The position numbers and the translations under genes were made by a program. From NCBI RefSeq assembly GCF_000336715.1, contig NZ_AOMF01000165.1, forward strand, positions 69,125-133,124: 64,000 nt of DNA, read 5' to 3'. This document shows, one piece after another, positions 1 through 8,597 of the stretch (within the stretch, counting starts at the first letter, position 1; each line of letters begins with the position of its first letter). The notes under the pieces were generated by a model. It saw only the letters and a list, made by a program, of their open reading frames with translations. It did no database searches and had not been told where the DNA came from. The stretch is from Halococcus thailandensis JCM 13552 (GTDB taxonomy: Archaea > Halobacteriota > Halobacteria > Halobacteriales > Halococcaceae).

Positions 1-587
1 ATTACGTCCTCCTCACCCACGGCCACGCGGACCACATCGCCCACGCCGGCGAGTTCACCGACGCGACCGTGGTCGCCCCCGTCGAGGTCGCCGCCTACGT
101 CGAGGAAGAGATGGGTGCCGACGACACGATCGGCATGAACATCGGCGGCACGGTCGAGTGTGGCGACGCCCACGTGACGATGCACCGCGCCGACCACACG
201 AGCGGCATCGACATGGGCTACGAGTACGAACTCGGCAACCCGGCGGGCTATCTCGTCAGCGACGAACAGCCGGGCCCCGACGGCACGGGCACCTCGTTCT
301 ACCACGCTGGCGACACCGGACTGATGAGCGAGATGAAAGACGTCATCGCGCCCTACCTCCAGCCCGACGCCGTGGCGCTCCCGATCGGCGATCACTTCAC
401 GATGGGCATCTGGCAGGCCGCCATCGCTGCCGACTGGCTGGAGGCCCCACACGTCTTCCCGATGCACTACGACACCATGCCACCGCTCGAAGCCGATCCC
501 GAGGAGTTCGTCGACGCAGTCGACGAACACGCCCCCGACAGCGAGGTCCACGTCCTCGACGACGACGGCTCGTTCACGCTCGACTGA
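1..587 (+). CDS. Metal-dependent hydrolase, MBL fold (UlaG/UPF0173-like), 5' partial
   Basis: The reading frame is open from base 3, so the start lies upstream of the window. The first residues hold the metallo-beta-lactamase signature THGHADH (HxHxDH). Later metal-site residues are visible in [15 protein letters not shown] and, near the end, FPMHYDT. These fit the UlaG/UPF0173 branch, which binds one or two metals and hydrolyses lactone or phosphoester substrates. The substrate cannot be read from the sequence. The protein is cytoplasmic and very acidic. It ends 66 bases before osmC-like, which has its own TATA-like box. Family assignment is secure; function is not. Confidence 0.85.
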   Translation, partial: YVLLTHGHADHIAHAGEFTDATVVAPVEVAAYVEEEMGADDTIGMNIGGTVECGDAHVTMHRADHTSGIDMGYEYELGNPAGYLVSDEQPGPDGTGTSFYHAGDTGLMSEMKDVIAPYLQPDAVALPIGDHFTMGIWQAAIAADWLEAPHVFPMHYDTMPPLEADPEEFVDAVDEHAPDSEVHVLDDDGSFTLD

Positions 588-653
588 TCGTCGTTCGTGA
601 ACGGCCCACACGACCGGGATGCTTACGGGTCCGGCGCTCGCATGGCCGGTGCA

Positions 654-1049
654 ATGGCAGATATCAACGTTACGAGCACGTCCGACGAAGGGTTCGCCAC
701 GACCAGTCAGCTCGGCGACTTCGAGCTCACGATCGACGCCACCGGCGAGGAGGGTCCCGACCCGAACGAGACGCTCGTCGCCGACTACGCCTCCTGCTAC
801 ATCCCGGCGTTCCGCGTCGGTGCCCAGCAGCGCGACCACGACGATCTCGGCAAAGTAGAGATCGACGCTGCAGCCGATCTCGACGATGACGACGACCTCG
901 AATCGATCAGCTTCGACATCAGCGTCGAGGCCGACCTCGACGGCGAGGAAGACGAGATCGCCGAGCGCGGCGAGGAGATCTGTCACGTCCACTCGGCGCT
1001 GCGCGAGGAGCTCCACGCCGACATCTCCGTCGAGAGCGACGCGTTCTAG
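654..1049 (+). CDS. OsmC/Ohr family protein
   Basis: 131 residues, the usual OsmC length. The two redox cysteines are visible in ADYASCYIPAF (N-terminal half) and EEICHVHSAL (C-terminal half), the pair that reduces organic hydroperoxides in OsmC/Ohr enzymes. An in-frame start 57 bases upstream (597) would add a non-conserved stretch. I chose the ATG at 654 because a TATA-like CTTACG lies about 30 bases before it, giving a leaderless transcript as is common in haloarchaea. A T6 tract follows the stop and probably ends transcription. Likely role: detoxification of organic peroxides in the cytoplasm. Confidence 0.88.
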   Translation: MADINVTSTSDEGFATTSQLGDFELTIDATGEEGPDPNETLVADYASCYIPAFRVGAQQRDHDDLGKVEIDAAADLDDDDDLESISFDISVEADLDGEEDEIAERGEEICHVHSALREELHADISVESDAF

Positions 1050-1057
1050 AAACCCAC

Positions 1058-1063
1058 TTTTTT
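1058..1063 (+). terminator. T-tract terminator after the OsmC-like gene
   Basis: Six T residues begin nine bases after the OsmC-like stop codon. Archaeal intrinsic termination needs mainly a T-rich coding-strand tract. An inverted repeat (GAAGGGGT at 1065-1072, ACCCCTTC at 1100-1107) follows immediately and could stabilise the 3' end. Confidence 0.5.
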
Positions 1064-1355
1064 AGAAGGGGTCCTCGGTCGCGCTTCGCGCTCCCTCGAA
1101 CCCCTTCCAAAAACCTGGACTAAAAACTCCCGCTCACTCGCGCCTTCGGCGCTCGTTCACGGCGAACCGCCTCACTGCGTTCGTGCGGACGCATCACCAC
1201 CGCAACCGCACAGCACCGCAGAAGCCCTCGGGCGCTCACTCCGTTCGCGCCCTCGCCCTTCATCCACCAGGCACCGCACGGCAACCGCACCGCCGCGGCC
1301 GCACCGCCACGCACATTCAGTCATGATTCATCGATCACTCGCTCGAAGCAGTTGC

Positions 1356-1392
1356 TTTTGTTACAAAACGTCGTTTCAGGGAATCGTTTTGT
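1356..1392. promoter_or_regulatory. TTTTGT inverted repeat plus third half-site, probable operator
   Basis: TTTTGT-T-ACAAAA is a perfect 13-base inverted repeat at 1356-1368. A third TTTTGT half-site lies at 1387-1392, 24-29 bases before the chosen ATG at 1416, where the TATA element should sit. A regulator bound here would control access to the promoter of the Rieske gene. The cognate regulator is not identifiable. Confidence 0.5.
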
Positions 1393-1415
1393 GGGCGTGT
1401 CACCAACTCGCAGAT

Positions 1416-3161
1416 ATGGCGGTCGAAGACACGGGCTACGTGCAGGTCGCATCGCTGTCGGAGCTCGAAGACGAGGGCCGACAGGTCGTCAGCAGCGGCG
1501 GCCGACCGATCGCACTCTTCCACCACGAGGGCGAGGTCTACGCCGTCGACAACCGCTGCCCACACATGGGCTTCCCACTCACGCGCGGGACGGTCGAGGA
1601 CGGTATCCTCACCTGTCACTGGCACCACGCGCGCTTCGAACTGGCAGAGGGCGACACCTTCGACCTCTTCGCCGACGACGTCCAGACCTTCCCGACCGAA
1701 ATCGATAACGGCGAGGTGTATCTCGATCCCGACCCCGAACCCGACGTCCCGCCGGCGACACGGTTTCGCAATCGGCTCGCCGACGGACTGGAAGAAGACA
1801 TCTCGCTCGTGATGGCCAAATCGATCATCGGCTTAGATGAGGAGGGCGAGGGGTTCTACACGCCGCTCGAAACCGCCGTCAACTTCGGGACGCGCTATCG
1901 CGCGATGGGCTGGGGGCGCGGCCTCACGACCCTCGGCTGCATGGCGAACCTCTACGATCACGTCGGCGGCCGAGACAAGCGCCGCGCGATGTTCACGGGC
2001 GTCCGCGAGGTCGCTGACGACTCGGCCGGTGAACCTCCACGCTTCCAGCAGTATGCCTTCGACAATCGAAACCTCTCGAAGGAACGACTCAAATCCTGGT
2101 TCCGGGACACCTGCGAGGTCCGCGACGCCGACGGCGCGGAGCGATGCCTGCTCACCGCGATCGACACCCTCCCGCCGGAAGACGTCGCGGAGATCGTCTT
2201 TTCGGCCGCGACCGACCACCGCTACATGAACGCCGGGCACACGCTCGACTTCATCAACACGGCCTTCGAAACCGCACAGCATCTCGGCTGGGAGGAGCAC
2301 GCCGACGCCGCACTTGCTTCGACGGTCGCCCAGATCACCGACGCCACCCGAAGCGAAGAACTCTCCTCGTGGCGTCAGCCGGTGGACATCGCCGGTCTCT
2401 GCGCCGATGCGAACGACAGGCTGAGCGATCTCGTGGCCGCTGGCGAAGGCAAGGAGTGGGAGCGCCCCGAGAGGTTCGTCGAAACGCTGCTCGCAGACGA
2501 CGCCGAAGCGATCATCGATGCGCTGACCGAGGCCATCAGGGCGGGGGCGACGACCGAACAACTCGCGGATGCGGTCGCACGCGCAGCCACGCGTCGAGTG
2601 CTCTGGTTCGCCACGAACAACGAGTTCACCGACTGGAACACCGTCCATCACACGTTCACCTACGCCAACGCGGTCCACCGCGCGAGCGAAAAGACCGACG
2701 CGACCGAACTCTATCGGGCATGCTTCGACGGCGCGATGTCGGTCTATCTCGATCGGTTCCTCAACTCGCCGCGCGCACCTGTGCCCGACCCCGACGAGAC
2801 CGACCGCACACCCGCGGACGTCCGCGAGGACCTGCTCGCTGCGTTCGACGAACAGGGCAACACGAACCGTGCGGCCGCCCTCGTGAGCGAGCACTTCGAC
2901 GCCGACGGCGATCCCGACGATCTCAAACGCACGCTCGGCCGCGGGCTGCTCCGCGAGGACGCCGACTTCCACACGTTGCAGAGCCTGACAGCGGCCATCG
3001 AGCGCTTCGAGGCCGTCGGCGAGAAGAGCGAGCAACGGACGGCGCTGATGGCGGCGGCGCGCTACATGGCCGCGCACTTCCCGACGCGGCGCGCTGCCGA
3101 GCAGACGTTCTCGATCGCGACGCGCCTGCACCGCGGCGAGCGCCTCCACGAGGTGGAGTAG
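1416..3161 (+). CDS. Rieske [2Fe-2S] protein with large helical C-terminal domain
   Basis: 581 residues. The N-terminal ~105 residues are a Rieske ferredoxin-like domain: Cys48 and His50 in CPHMG, Cys67 and His70 in CHWHH, the ligands of a [2Fe-2S] cluster. No signal peptide or membrane segment is present, so it is probably soluble. The remaining ~470 residues are mainly helical and contain His-rich segments such as [13 protein letters not shown] and [16 protein letters not shown], which could bind a metal or cofactor. I do not recognise this domain with confidence; a distant questin-oxidase-like fold is one possibility. The ATG at 1416 is preferred over 1323 because the Rieske domain begins just after it and a promoter/operator precedes it. 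Confidence 0.8.
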   Translation: MAVEDTGYVQVASLSELEDEGRQVVSSGGRPIALFHHEGEVYAVDNRCPHMGFPLTRGTVEDGILTCHWHHARFELAEGDTFDLFADDVQTFPTEIDNGEVYLDPDPEPDVPPATRFRNRLADGLEEDISLVMAKSIIGLDEEGEGFYTPLETAVNFGTRYRAMGWGRGLTTLGCMANLYDHVGGRDKRRAMFTGVREVADDSAGEPPRFQQYAFDNRNLSKERLKSWFRDTCEVRDADGAERCLLTAIDTLPPEDVAEIVFSAATDHRYMNAGHTLDFINTAFETAQHLGWEEHADAALASTVAQITDATRSEELSSWRQPVDIAGLCADANDRLSDLVAAGEGKEWERPERFVETLLADDAEAIIDALTEAIRAGATTEQLADAVARAATRRVLWFATNNEFTDWNTVHHTFTYANAVHRASEKTDATELYRACFDGAMSVYLDRFLNSPRAPVPDPDETDRTPADVREDLLAAFDEQGNTNRAAALVSEHFDADGDPDDLKRTLGRGLLREDADFHTLQSLTAAIERFEAVGEKSEQRTALMAAARYMAAHFPTRRAAEQTFSIATRLHRGERLHEVE

Positions 3162-3223
3162 CTCTCCCCTCGGAACCTACCGTCGAACGCCACCGTTTAG
3201 CGCGCGCCGCTCGCAACAGGGGT

Positions 3224-3766
3224 ATGACCGAGCAGGCCGATCACGACTGGCCGGTTCTCGAATCGGAAGTCGAGTACGAGACCGGCTGGTACACCGGTGG
3301 CTACGATCGCGTCGAACAGCCCGACGGCAGCGAGAAGAAATACTACTGGGCGGAGCTGCCGGCGGCGGTCGTGGTGGTCGCCTGCGACGGCGACGACATC
3401 GTCTTCGTCGATCAGTACCGACCGGCGATCGGCGAGCAGTGTCTCGAACTCCCGGCGGGCATCGTCGAGGACGGCGAATCGGCCACCACGGCGGGTGCGC
3501 GCGAACTCCGCGAAGAGACCGGCCTCGAAGCGGCGGGCGTCTCGCTGCTCGAGGATTTCTGGGTCGCCACCGGCGTGCTTCGCCACCGCCGCGCGATCGT
3601 CTTCGCCGAGGGACTTTCACCGACTGACCGCGATCTCGACGACAACGAGTTCCTCACCGTGACGTCGCTGCCGATCGACGAGGCGCTCGCCACCGCGCGC
3701 GAGGAACCGGCCAACGACGCCACGATCGAGGGGCTGCTGCTCGCGCGCGAGGAAGGCCTGCTCTGA
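3224..3766 (+). CDS. NUDIX hydrolase (ADP-ribose pyrophosphatase-like)
   Basis: 180 residues. A complete Nudix box (G-x5-E-x7-RELREETGL) lies at residues 79-101, preceded by the LPAG segment typical of ADP-ribose/nucleoside-diphosphosugar pyrophosphatases. The enzyme should cleave a nucleoside diphosphate linked to another moiety using Mg2+ held by the Nudix glutamates. The ATG at 3224 follows the Rieske gene by 62 bases. Exact substrate is unknown. Confidence 0.88.
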   Translation: MTEQADHDWPVLESEVEYETGWYTGGYDRVEQPDGSEKKYYWAELPAAVVVVACDGDDIVFVDQYRPAIGEQCLELPAGIVEDGESATTAGARELREETGLEAAGVSLLEDFWVATGVLRHRRAIVFAEGLSPTDRDLDDNEFLTVTSLPIDEALATAREEPANDATIEGLLLAREEGLL

Positions 3767-3776
3767 CGAACGGCGG

Positions 3777-3783
3777 TTTTATT
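3777..3783 (+). promoter_or_regulatory. TATA box of the rhodanese gene
   Basis: TTTTATT lies 24-30 bases before the GTG at 3807, the spacing expected for a leaderless haloarchaeal transcript. It supports the GTG as the start. Confidence 0.55.
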
Positions 3784-3806
3784 CGCCCGAAACCGGTAGG
3801 GCTCCC

Positions 3807-4208
3807 GTGAGCGACGAAATCACGCCCGAGAAACTCGCCGGCCTGCTCGACGAGGAGGAGCCGGTGCGCGTCGTCGATATCCGGTCGCCGGCAGCCTTCG
3901 AACGCGGCCACATCCCCGACAGCGAGAACGTCCCGTTCGGCGAACTGCCCCAGCGCATCGAGCAGTTCGCCGACGCCGAGCACATCGTGACGGTCTGTCC
4001 ACACGGCAAGGCCAGCCTCCAGGCCCTCCAGCTCCTGCGCTCGGCCGAACCCGTCGACGACGCTCACGTCGAGAGCCTCAACGGCGGGCTCGAAGCGTGG
4101 GACGGCCCACTCGATGCCACCGAGCACGAGACTCCCACCGATCGTACGGGCGACGCTCTCGCCGACGGTGCGGTCCCGTCGGGCAACGAGACCGACGCAC
4201 CGTTCTGA
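3807..4208 (+). CDS. Rhodanese-like domain protein
   Basis: 133 residues, one rhodanese domain. The characteristic DIRSPAAFERGHIP segment is at residues 24-37 and the active-site loop CPHGKAS carries the persulfide-forming cysteine. It likely transfers sulfur in the cytoplasm. The start is GTG, supported by a TATA box 24-30 bases upstream. The last ~30 residues are acidic, probably disordered. Its TGA abuts the TGA of the convergent PolX gene: the six bases TGATCA contain both stops. Confidence 0.85.
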   Translation: MSDEITPEKLAGLLDEEEPVRVVDIRSPAAFERGHIPDSENVPFGELPQRIEQFADAEHIVTVCPHGKASLQALQLLRSAEPVDDAHVESLNGGLEAWDGPLDATEHETPTDRTGDALADGAVPSGNETDAPF

Positions 4209-5948
4209 TCAGTCCAGGAACTTTCGCAGTCCATCGTAATCGCGCGCGTTGAGCACGTCGCCCGTCTCGGCCCAGCCGCGTCGGGCGGTGTGGACGCCGT
4301 ATCGAAGCAGGTCGTAGCTCGCCGGCTGGTGGGCGTCGGTGTCGATGGCGATCGTCGCACCGGCCTCGATCGCCGTCCGGACAGCACCACCCGAGAGATC
4401 GAGTCGGCGTGGGTTCGCGTTCACTTCGAGCGCGACCCCATGCTCTGCGGCCGCTTCGGCGATCCGCTCGAAATCGAGCTCCAGACCCGTTCGCCGATTG
4501 AGATAGCGCCCCGTCGGATGGCCGATGATATCGACGTGGGACTGCTCGATAGCGCCGACGATCCGCTCGGTGCCGTCGCCGTCGAGTCCGCTGTGCGGCG
4601 AGGCGACCACGACGTCGAGCTCCTCCAGAACGCTCTCGCCGACCGAGAGCCCGCCGTCGGCCTCGATGTTCGCCTCGACGCCTGCAAGGACTTCGATGTC
4701 GGCGTTCTCGGCGGCCGACTCGATCGCTTCGCGCTGTGATGCGAGATCCGCGTCGTCGAGGCCCATGTCGGCGACGATCCCCGGCCCGCTCGCGTGATCG
4801 GTGATGGCGAGATACTCGTGACCGAACTCCGCAGCCGCCGTGACCATCTCCGCGATCGTGTCGTCGCCGTCGGACCACCCCGAGTGCACGTGGAGGTCGC
4901 CGTGGATATCGTCTTCCGCAAGTAAGTCGGGCAGATCGCCGTCGGCCGCGGCGGCGAGTTCACCGCCGTCCTCGCGGAGTTCGGGCGGGATCCAGGGCAG
5001 TCCCACGGCGTCGTACATCCCCTCCTCCGTGTCGCCCGCGACGCGCTCGCCGACCCGCTGGTCCGCCTCGATGTCGTCGACCCTGGAAACGTCGAAGACG
5101 CCGTACTCGTTGACCTTCAACCCCCGTTCGATGGCACGATTCCGGAAGCCGATGTTGTGGTCACGACTCCCGGAGAAATACTGGAGCGCGCTGCCGAACT
5201 CTTCGGGGACGACGACCCGCAGATCGACGCGCATCCCCTCGGAGCGGATGCTCGCCTTGCTCGATCCGGCCTCGATGATCTCGTCGCGGTCGTCCCAGTC
5301 GGTGAACCGCTCGATGACGGTTTCGGGTTCGTCGCTCGCCACGAGCAGATCGACGTCGCCGATGGTTTCGCGCCAGCGCCGCAGCGAGCCCGCGATCTCG
5401 GCGTCGGCGACCGCCCCCGATTCACTCACGTAGGCCTTCAGTTCTTCGCCAAGTGGGCGTGCGTCGCCGAGCAGCGAGCGCTCGCCGGCCTGTCGGGCGA
5501 AGTCGATCCCCGACAGGATGTTCTCCTCGGTCTTCGCGCCGAACCCGTCGATCTCCTGAATGCGTTCCTCGCGCGCCGCCGTTTCGAGATCGTCCAGGTC
5601 TTCGACGCCGAGCTCCTCGTAGAGCGTGCCGACGGTCTTCGGGCCGACGCCCTCGACGCGCGTGAGCGCCGCCATCTCCACGGGCAGCTCATCGCGCAGC
5701 TCCTCCAGTTCCTCGATCTCGCCCGTCTCGACGTACTCGACGATCTTCGCGGCGAGCGCGTCGCCGACCCCCTCGATCCCCTCGACGGCATCCGTTCCGT
5801 CGGCGACCAGCGATGCGACCGATTCGGGATGGGCGCGGACGTTCTCGGCCGCCCGGCGATAGGACTGAGGTTTGTATTCGACCCCTGTGGCTTCGAGGCG
5901 GTCGGCGAACTCCTCGAATCGGTCGGCGACGGCGTCGTTGTCGTTCAT
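4209..5948 (-). CDS. polX: DNA polymerase/3'-5' exonuclease PolX
   Basis: 579 residues. Order: N-terminal helix-hairpin-helix lyase-like region with GIEGVGDAL (~58-66), VEGVGPKT (~98-105) and IDGFGAKT (~133-140); family X polymerase catalytic motif GSLRR...ETIGDVDLLV (~187-203); C-terminal PHP domain starting at DLHVHSGWSDG (~350) with ITDH and further His/Asp metal ligands. PolX fills short gaps in base-excision repair; the PHP domain gives 3'-5' exonuclease or AP-endonuclease activity. Its start overlaps the upstream DUF5788-like stop by four bases (ATGA), so the two are co-translated. Confidence 0.92.
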   Translation of the reverse strand: MNDNDAVADRFEEFADRLEATGVEYKPQSYRRAAENVRAHPESVASLVADGTDAVEGIEGVGDALAAKIVEYVETGEIEELEELRDELPVEMAALTRVEGVGPKTVGTLYEELGVEDLDDLETAAREERIQEIDGFGAKTEENILSGIDFARQAGERSLLGDARPLGEELKAYVSESGAVADAEIAGSLRRWRETIGDVDLLVASDEPETVIERFTDWDDRDEIIEAGSSKASIRSEGMRVDLRVVVPEEFGSALQYFSGSRDHNIGFRNRAIERGLKVNEYGVFDVSRVDDIEADQRVGERVAGDTEEGMYDAVGLPWIPPELREDGGELAAAADGDLPDLLAEDDIHGDLHVHSGWSDGDDTIAEMVTAAAEFGHEYLAITDHASGPGIVADMGLDDADLASQREAIESAAENADIEVLAGVEANIEADGGLSVGESVLEELDVVVASPHSGLDGDGTERIVGAIEQSHVDIIGHPTGRYLNRRTGLELDFERIAEAAAEHGVALEVNANPRRLDLSGGAVRTAIEAGATIAIDTDAHQPASYDLLRYGVHTARRGWAETGDVLNARDYDGLRKFLD

Positions 5949-6376
5949 CGGCGTGCCCTCGAACTGTCCTGTCCGAGCGCCTGCTTCAGGAAGTTCATCC
6001 AGCGCTTGCGGTCGGCGGTCTCGCTCGCCGTCGCCTCACGCTCGATATCGTCCGTCCCGAGATCGGACAGCGCGTGCAACGCGCGCTCGATGCCGATGAT
6101 GCTCTCGACGAGCTCCTCGCCGCGCTCACGGCTGATGTCGCCCTCCTCGATGCGCTCTCGGCGTTCGATGCGCTCGCGCCGGAGGTTGCGCTTGGCCTGC
6201 TCGACGGTCTCGCGCTCGCCGGCGGGCACCGATTCCCGCGAGCGCGTCTCGAAGACGAACTCGGCGAGTGCGAGACGCTCTCCCTGGACCGTGATCTCCT
6301 CGGGGATGTCGGCCCCGACGGTCGCGCCCTCACGATCGACCCGCGCGAGGAGCTGTTTTCGCTCGTACGGTTTCAT
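5945..6376 (-). CDS. DUF5788-like protein, coupled to polX
   Basis: 143 residues, strongly charged. It has a beta-rich start (PEEITVQGERLALAEFVFE) and a long Arg/Glu helix at the centre (RNLRRERIERRERIEEGD) likely to form a coiled coil. The sequence matches my recollection of the haloarchaeal family DUF5788, usually encoded with polX; no function is established. It overlaps polX by ATGA. The ATG at 6376 leaves a 47-base gap to the upstream creatininase-family gene on the same strand. Confidence 0.7.
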   Translation of the reverse strand: MKPYERKQLLARVDREGATVGADIPEEITVQGERLALAEFVFETRSRESVPAGERETVEQAKRNLRRERIERRERIEEGDISRERGEELVESIIGIERALHALSDLGTDDIEREATASETADRKRWMNFLKQALGQDSSRARR

Positions 6377-6423
6377 GACCGCTCTCGGGGCCGAGTCCAC
6401 TTCGACCCTGCGGAGGGACGATC

Positions 6424-7191
6424 TCAGACGTGTGGCTTGGCCATCAGCGCGTCGCGGGGCTGGTCGGCGAGCCAGTCGAGCAGCTGGACGAGCTGGTCGG
6501 CAGCGGCTTCGAACAGCTGCGCGCCCTTCTCGGGGGTGGCGTCGGTCTGGTCGCCGAGAACGCCGCTGTCGGTGTTGTCGATCGAGTCGTAGAACGTCCG
6601 CGCGCCGTGGACCGTCATGCCGCCTTCGTCGAAATCGACGAGTCCGTCGTCGCGGGCGGTCTCGAACTCCTCCTCGCGGACGAGATCGGGCGCGATATGC
6701 TGGATCATGGCCGTCTCCTTCGGGCCGCCGTGAGGACCGTTCGTTTCGAACAGCTCGTCGACGAGCTCGGGAATCGAGTCGTTCCACATCCACTCGATGG
6801 CGAAGGCGTCGCCAGCGTCGCGCAGGCGGCGACCGACCTCTCTGAGGTGGTCGATATTGCCACCGTGGGCGTTGACGAAGACGATCCGGTCGATGCCGTG
6901 ATAGGTGAGGTTTCGCGCGAGACTCTCCATGTAGTCACGGAAGGCCGGCGGGTCGACCCACATCGTGCCGTTGAACTGGCGATGGTGGGGGCTGACGCCG
7001 ATTTTCACCGTCGGCGTACAGAGCACGTCGGCACGGTCGGTCGCCTCGTGGGCGAGCGATTCGGCGATGAGATGGTCGGTCGCGAGCGGGAGATGCGGGC
7101 CGTGCTGTTCGGTCGAGCCCACGGGGACGACCGCGAGCGATCGCTCGTCGATGTCGTCGAGTTCCGGCCACGTCCGATCCGCGAGGTACAT
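6424..7191 (-). CDS. Creatininase-family amidohydrolase (ArfB/MftE-like)
   Basis: 255 residues. Metal-site motifs of the creatininase fold are visible: STEQHGPHLPLATD (Glu/His/Asp ligands, ~27-40), NAHGGN (~117-122) and GGPKETA. Relatives include creatinine amidohydrolase, the FAPy deformylase ArfB of archaeal flavin/F420 synthesis, and MftE. Since haloarchaea make F420 and riboflavin by the archaeal route, ArfB-like deformylation is a reasonable guess only. The ATG at 7191 is supported by TTATCC about 22-27 bases upstream and divergent spacing to the aminotransferase; the longer frame from 7278 would overlap that divergent gene's promoter. Confidence 0.82.
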   Translation of the reverse strand: MYLADRTWPELDDIDERSLAVVPVGSTEQHGPHLPLATDHLIAESLAHEATDRADVLCTPTVKIGVSPHHRQFNGTMWVDPPAFRDYMESLARNLTYHGIDRIVFVNAHGGNIDHLREVGRRLRDAGDAFAIEWMWNDSIPELVDELFETNGPHGGPKETAMIQHIAPDLVREEEFETARDDGLVDFDEGGMTVHGARTFYDSIDNTDSGVLGDQTDATPEKGAQLFEAAADQLVQLLDWLADQPRDALMAKPHV

Positions 7192-7278
7192 ACCGAAAAT
7201 TCGCCGGGCCGCGGGATAACGGTGTTCAATCGGGAACGAACGGGAACATCCTTCTATGGGGCCCGCGTTTTTCGACAT

Positions 7279-8385
7279 ATGGATCCGCTCGACCTCCGCG
7301 AGGAGATCCCGGTCCTCGACGAGGTTACCTATCTAAACACGGGCGCTGCGAGCCCCGCACCGACGAGCGTCGTCGAGGCTGCGACCGACGAGATCGAACG
7401 CCAGCAGCACGTCGCTCCCGCAGCGGAGGGCGCGTATCCCGCGCTGTTCGAGACGTTCGAAGAGACCCGCGAGCGCGTCGCCGAATTTCTCGGTGCCGAC
7501 GCCGACGAGATCGCGCTGACTCAGAGCACCGCCGACGGGATCAGCCGCGTCGCGACGGCGCTCCCCTGGCAGGAGGGCGACGTGGTGGTGCGCACCGACT
7601 GCGAGCACTCGGCCGGCGTGCTGCCGTGGCAGCGTCTCCGCGACACGCAGGGGATCGAGGTCAGAGTACTCGAAACGGAGGCAGGCCGCATCGACCGCGA
7701 GCAGGCCACGGAGCTGCTCGCCGACGCCGACCTGCTCTGTCTGAGCTCGATCACCTGGAACTACGGCACTCGCTTGCCCGTTTCCGAACTCACAGAGATC
7801 GCCCACGATGCCGGCGCGCGCGTGCTCGTCGATGCCGTCCAGTCGCCGGGCCAGGTCGCCGTCGACGTCGGCGAGTGGGGCGCGGACTTCGTCGTCGGTG
7901 CCGGCCACAAGTGGCTCTGCGGCCCGTGGGGTGCCGGCTTCCTCTACGTCGCCGACGAGGCGACAGACGCGCTCGTGCCCGAACGGGTCGGCTACCGAAG
8001 CGTGACCGATCCGGACGGTGACGGCTACGAGTTCTCGGCGGGCGCGAAACGCCTCGAGATCGGTACGACCTCGCCCGCACCGTACGCCGGGCTCCAGGCG
8101 GCGATGGACGCCATCGACTCGATCGGTATCGAGACGGTCGAAGGTCGCATCGAGCGACTCACCGACCGACTGAAGGACGGGATCGACGACGATCGACTGC
8201 TGAGCCCGCGCGAGTACGAATCCGGGCTGGTGACGATCGCCGCCGACGATCCCGCGGCCACCGTTTCGCGCCTCGCCGACGCGGAGGTCACGATCCGATC
8301 GATCCCGTCGCCAGCAGCCGTCCGCGTCTCGGTCCACGTCTACAACACCGACGAAGACATCGACGCGCTCTGCGAGGTGCTCTGA
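7279..8385 (+). CDS. Class V aminotransferase / cysteine desulfurase-like PLP enzyme
   Basis: 368 residues. Fold-type I PLP enzyme of class V: YLNTGAASP start, LTQSTADGIS phosphate-binding region, DAVQSPGQ (Asp for pyridine N) and GAGHKWLCGP with the Schiff-base lysine. It resembles the isopenicillin-N-epimerase/cysteine-desulfurase-like group; no obvious active-site Cys loop for desulfurase activity is seen, so the reaction is undefined. It is transcribed divergently from the creatininase-family gene. Its TGA shares one base with the ATG of the next small gene (TGATG). Confidence 0.85.
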   Translation: MDPLDLREEIPVLDEVTYLNTGAASPAPTSVVEAATDEIERQQHVAPAAEGAYPALFETFEETRERVAEFLGADADEIALTQSTADGISRVATALPWQEGDVVVRTDCEHSAGVLPWQRLRDTQGIEVRVLETEAGRIDREQATELLADADLLCLSSITWNYGTRLPVSELTEIAHDAGARVLVDAVQSPGQVAVDVGEWGADFVVGAGHKWLCGPWGAGFLYVADEATDALVPERVGYRSVTDPDGDGYEFSAGAKRLEIGTTSPAPYAGLQAAMDAIDSIGIETVEGRIERLTDRLKDGIDDDRLLSPREYESGLVTIAADDPAATVSRLADAEVTIRSIPSPAAVRVSVHVYNTDEDIDALCEVL

Positions 8386-8564
8386 TGTCGTCGACGGAGG
8401 ACGGTAGCACTAAAGGGTTCGACCGCAACGACTCAGGCATGAACGTTCCGCAGCTGACGACGGTCGACGGGGCCTACCAGTATCTGATGGGGATCTTGCT
8501 GTTGCTCGTCGTGGTGTTCGGGCTGGTCTTCGGCGGGATGTATCTCGGCTATCTCCCGTTCTGA
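8385..8564 (+). CDS. Small single-pass membrane protein
   Basis: 59 residues. A polar N-terminus precedes one hydrophobic segment (MGILLLLVVVFGLVFGGMYLG) near the C-terminus. The start at 8385 overlaps the aminotransferase stop (TGATG). An internal ATG at 8439 (41-residue form) has ACTAAAG about 27-31 bases before it, so a leaderless shorter form is possible. Function unknown; the hydrophobic helix and operon-like placement make it a credible gene. Confidence 0.6.
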   Translation: MSSTEDGSTKGFDRNDSGMNVPQLTTVDGAYQYLMGILLLLVVVFGLVFGGMYLGYLPF

Positions 8565-8597
8565 GCCGTCCCACACTACGATCCCTCTTTTCCGGAA

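Larger units (their letters stand above)
1050..1415. other. Intergenic region rich in short GC-rich palindromes
   Basis: No gene is seen here. The stretch holds a series of short imperfect inverted repeats, each with a TTCG- or CGTTCG-like centre, at about 1077-1095, 1138-1155, 1170-1186 and 1228-1252. The larger GAAGGGGT/ACCCCTTC repeat spans 1065-1107. The right end (1356-1392) holds an operator-like TTTTGT array in front of the Rieske gene. The palindromes look like haloarchaeal extragenic palindromic sequence; they are too degenerate for a mobile-element call. Confidence 0.55.

Noticed and set aside
1120-1314. Small open frame in the palindrome-rich gap
   Set aside because: The sequence is repetitive palindromic DNA and the translation is low-complexity.
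5157-6845. A 562-codon plus-strand frame
   Set aside because: Antisense to polX, the DUF5788-like and the creatininase-family genes, and rich in Arg runs.
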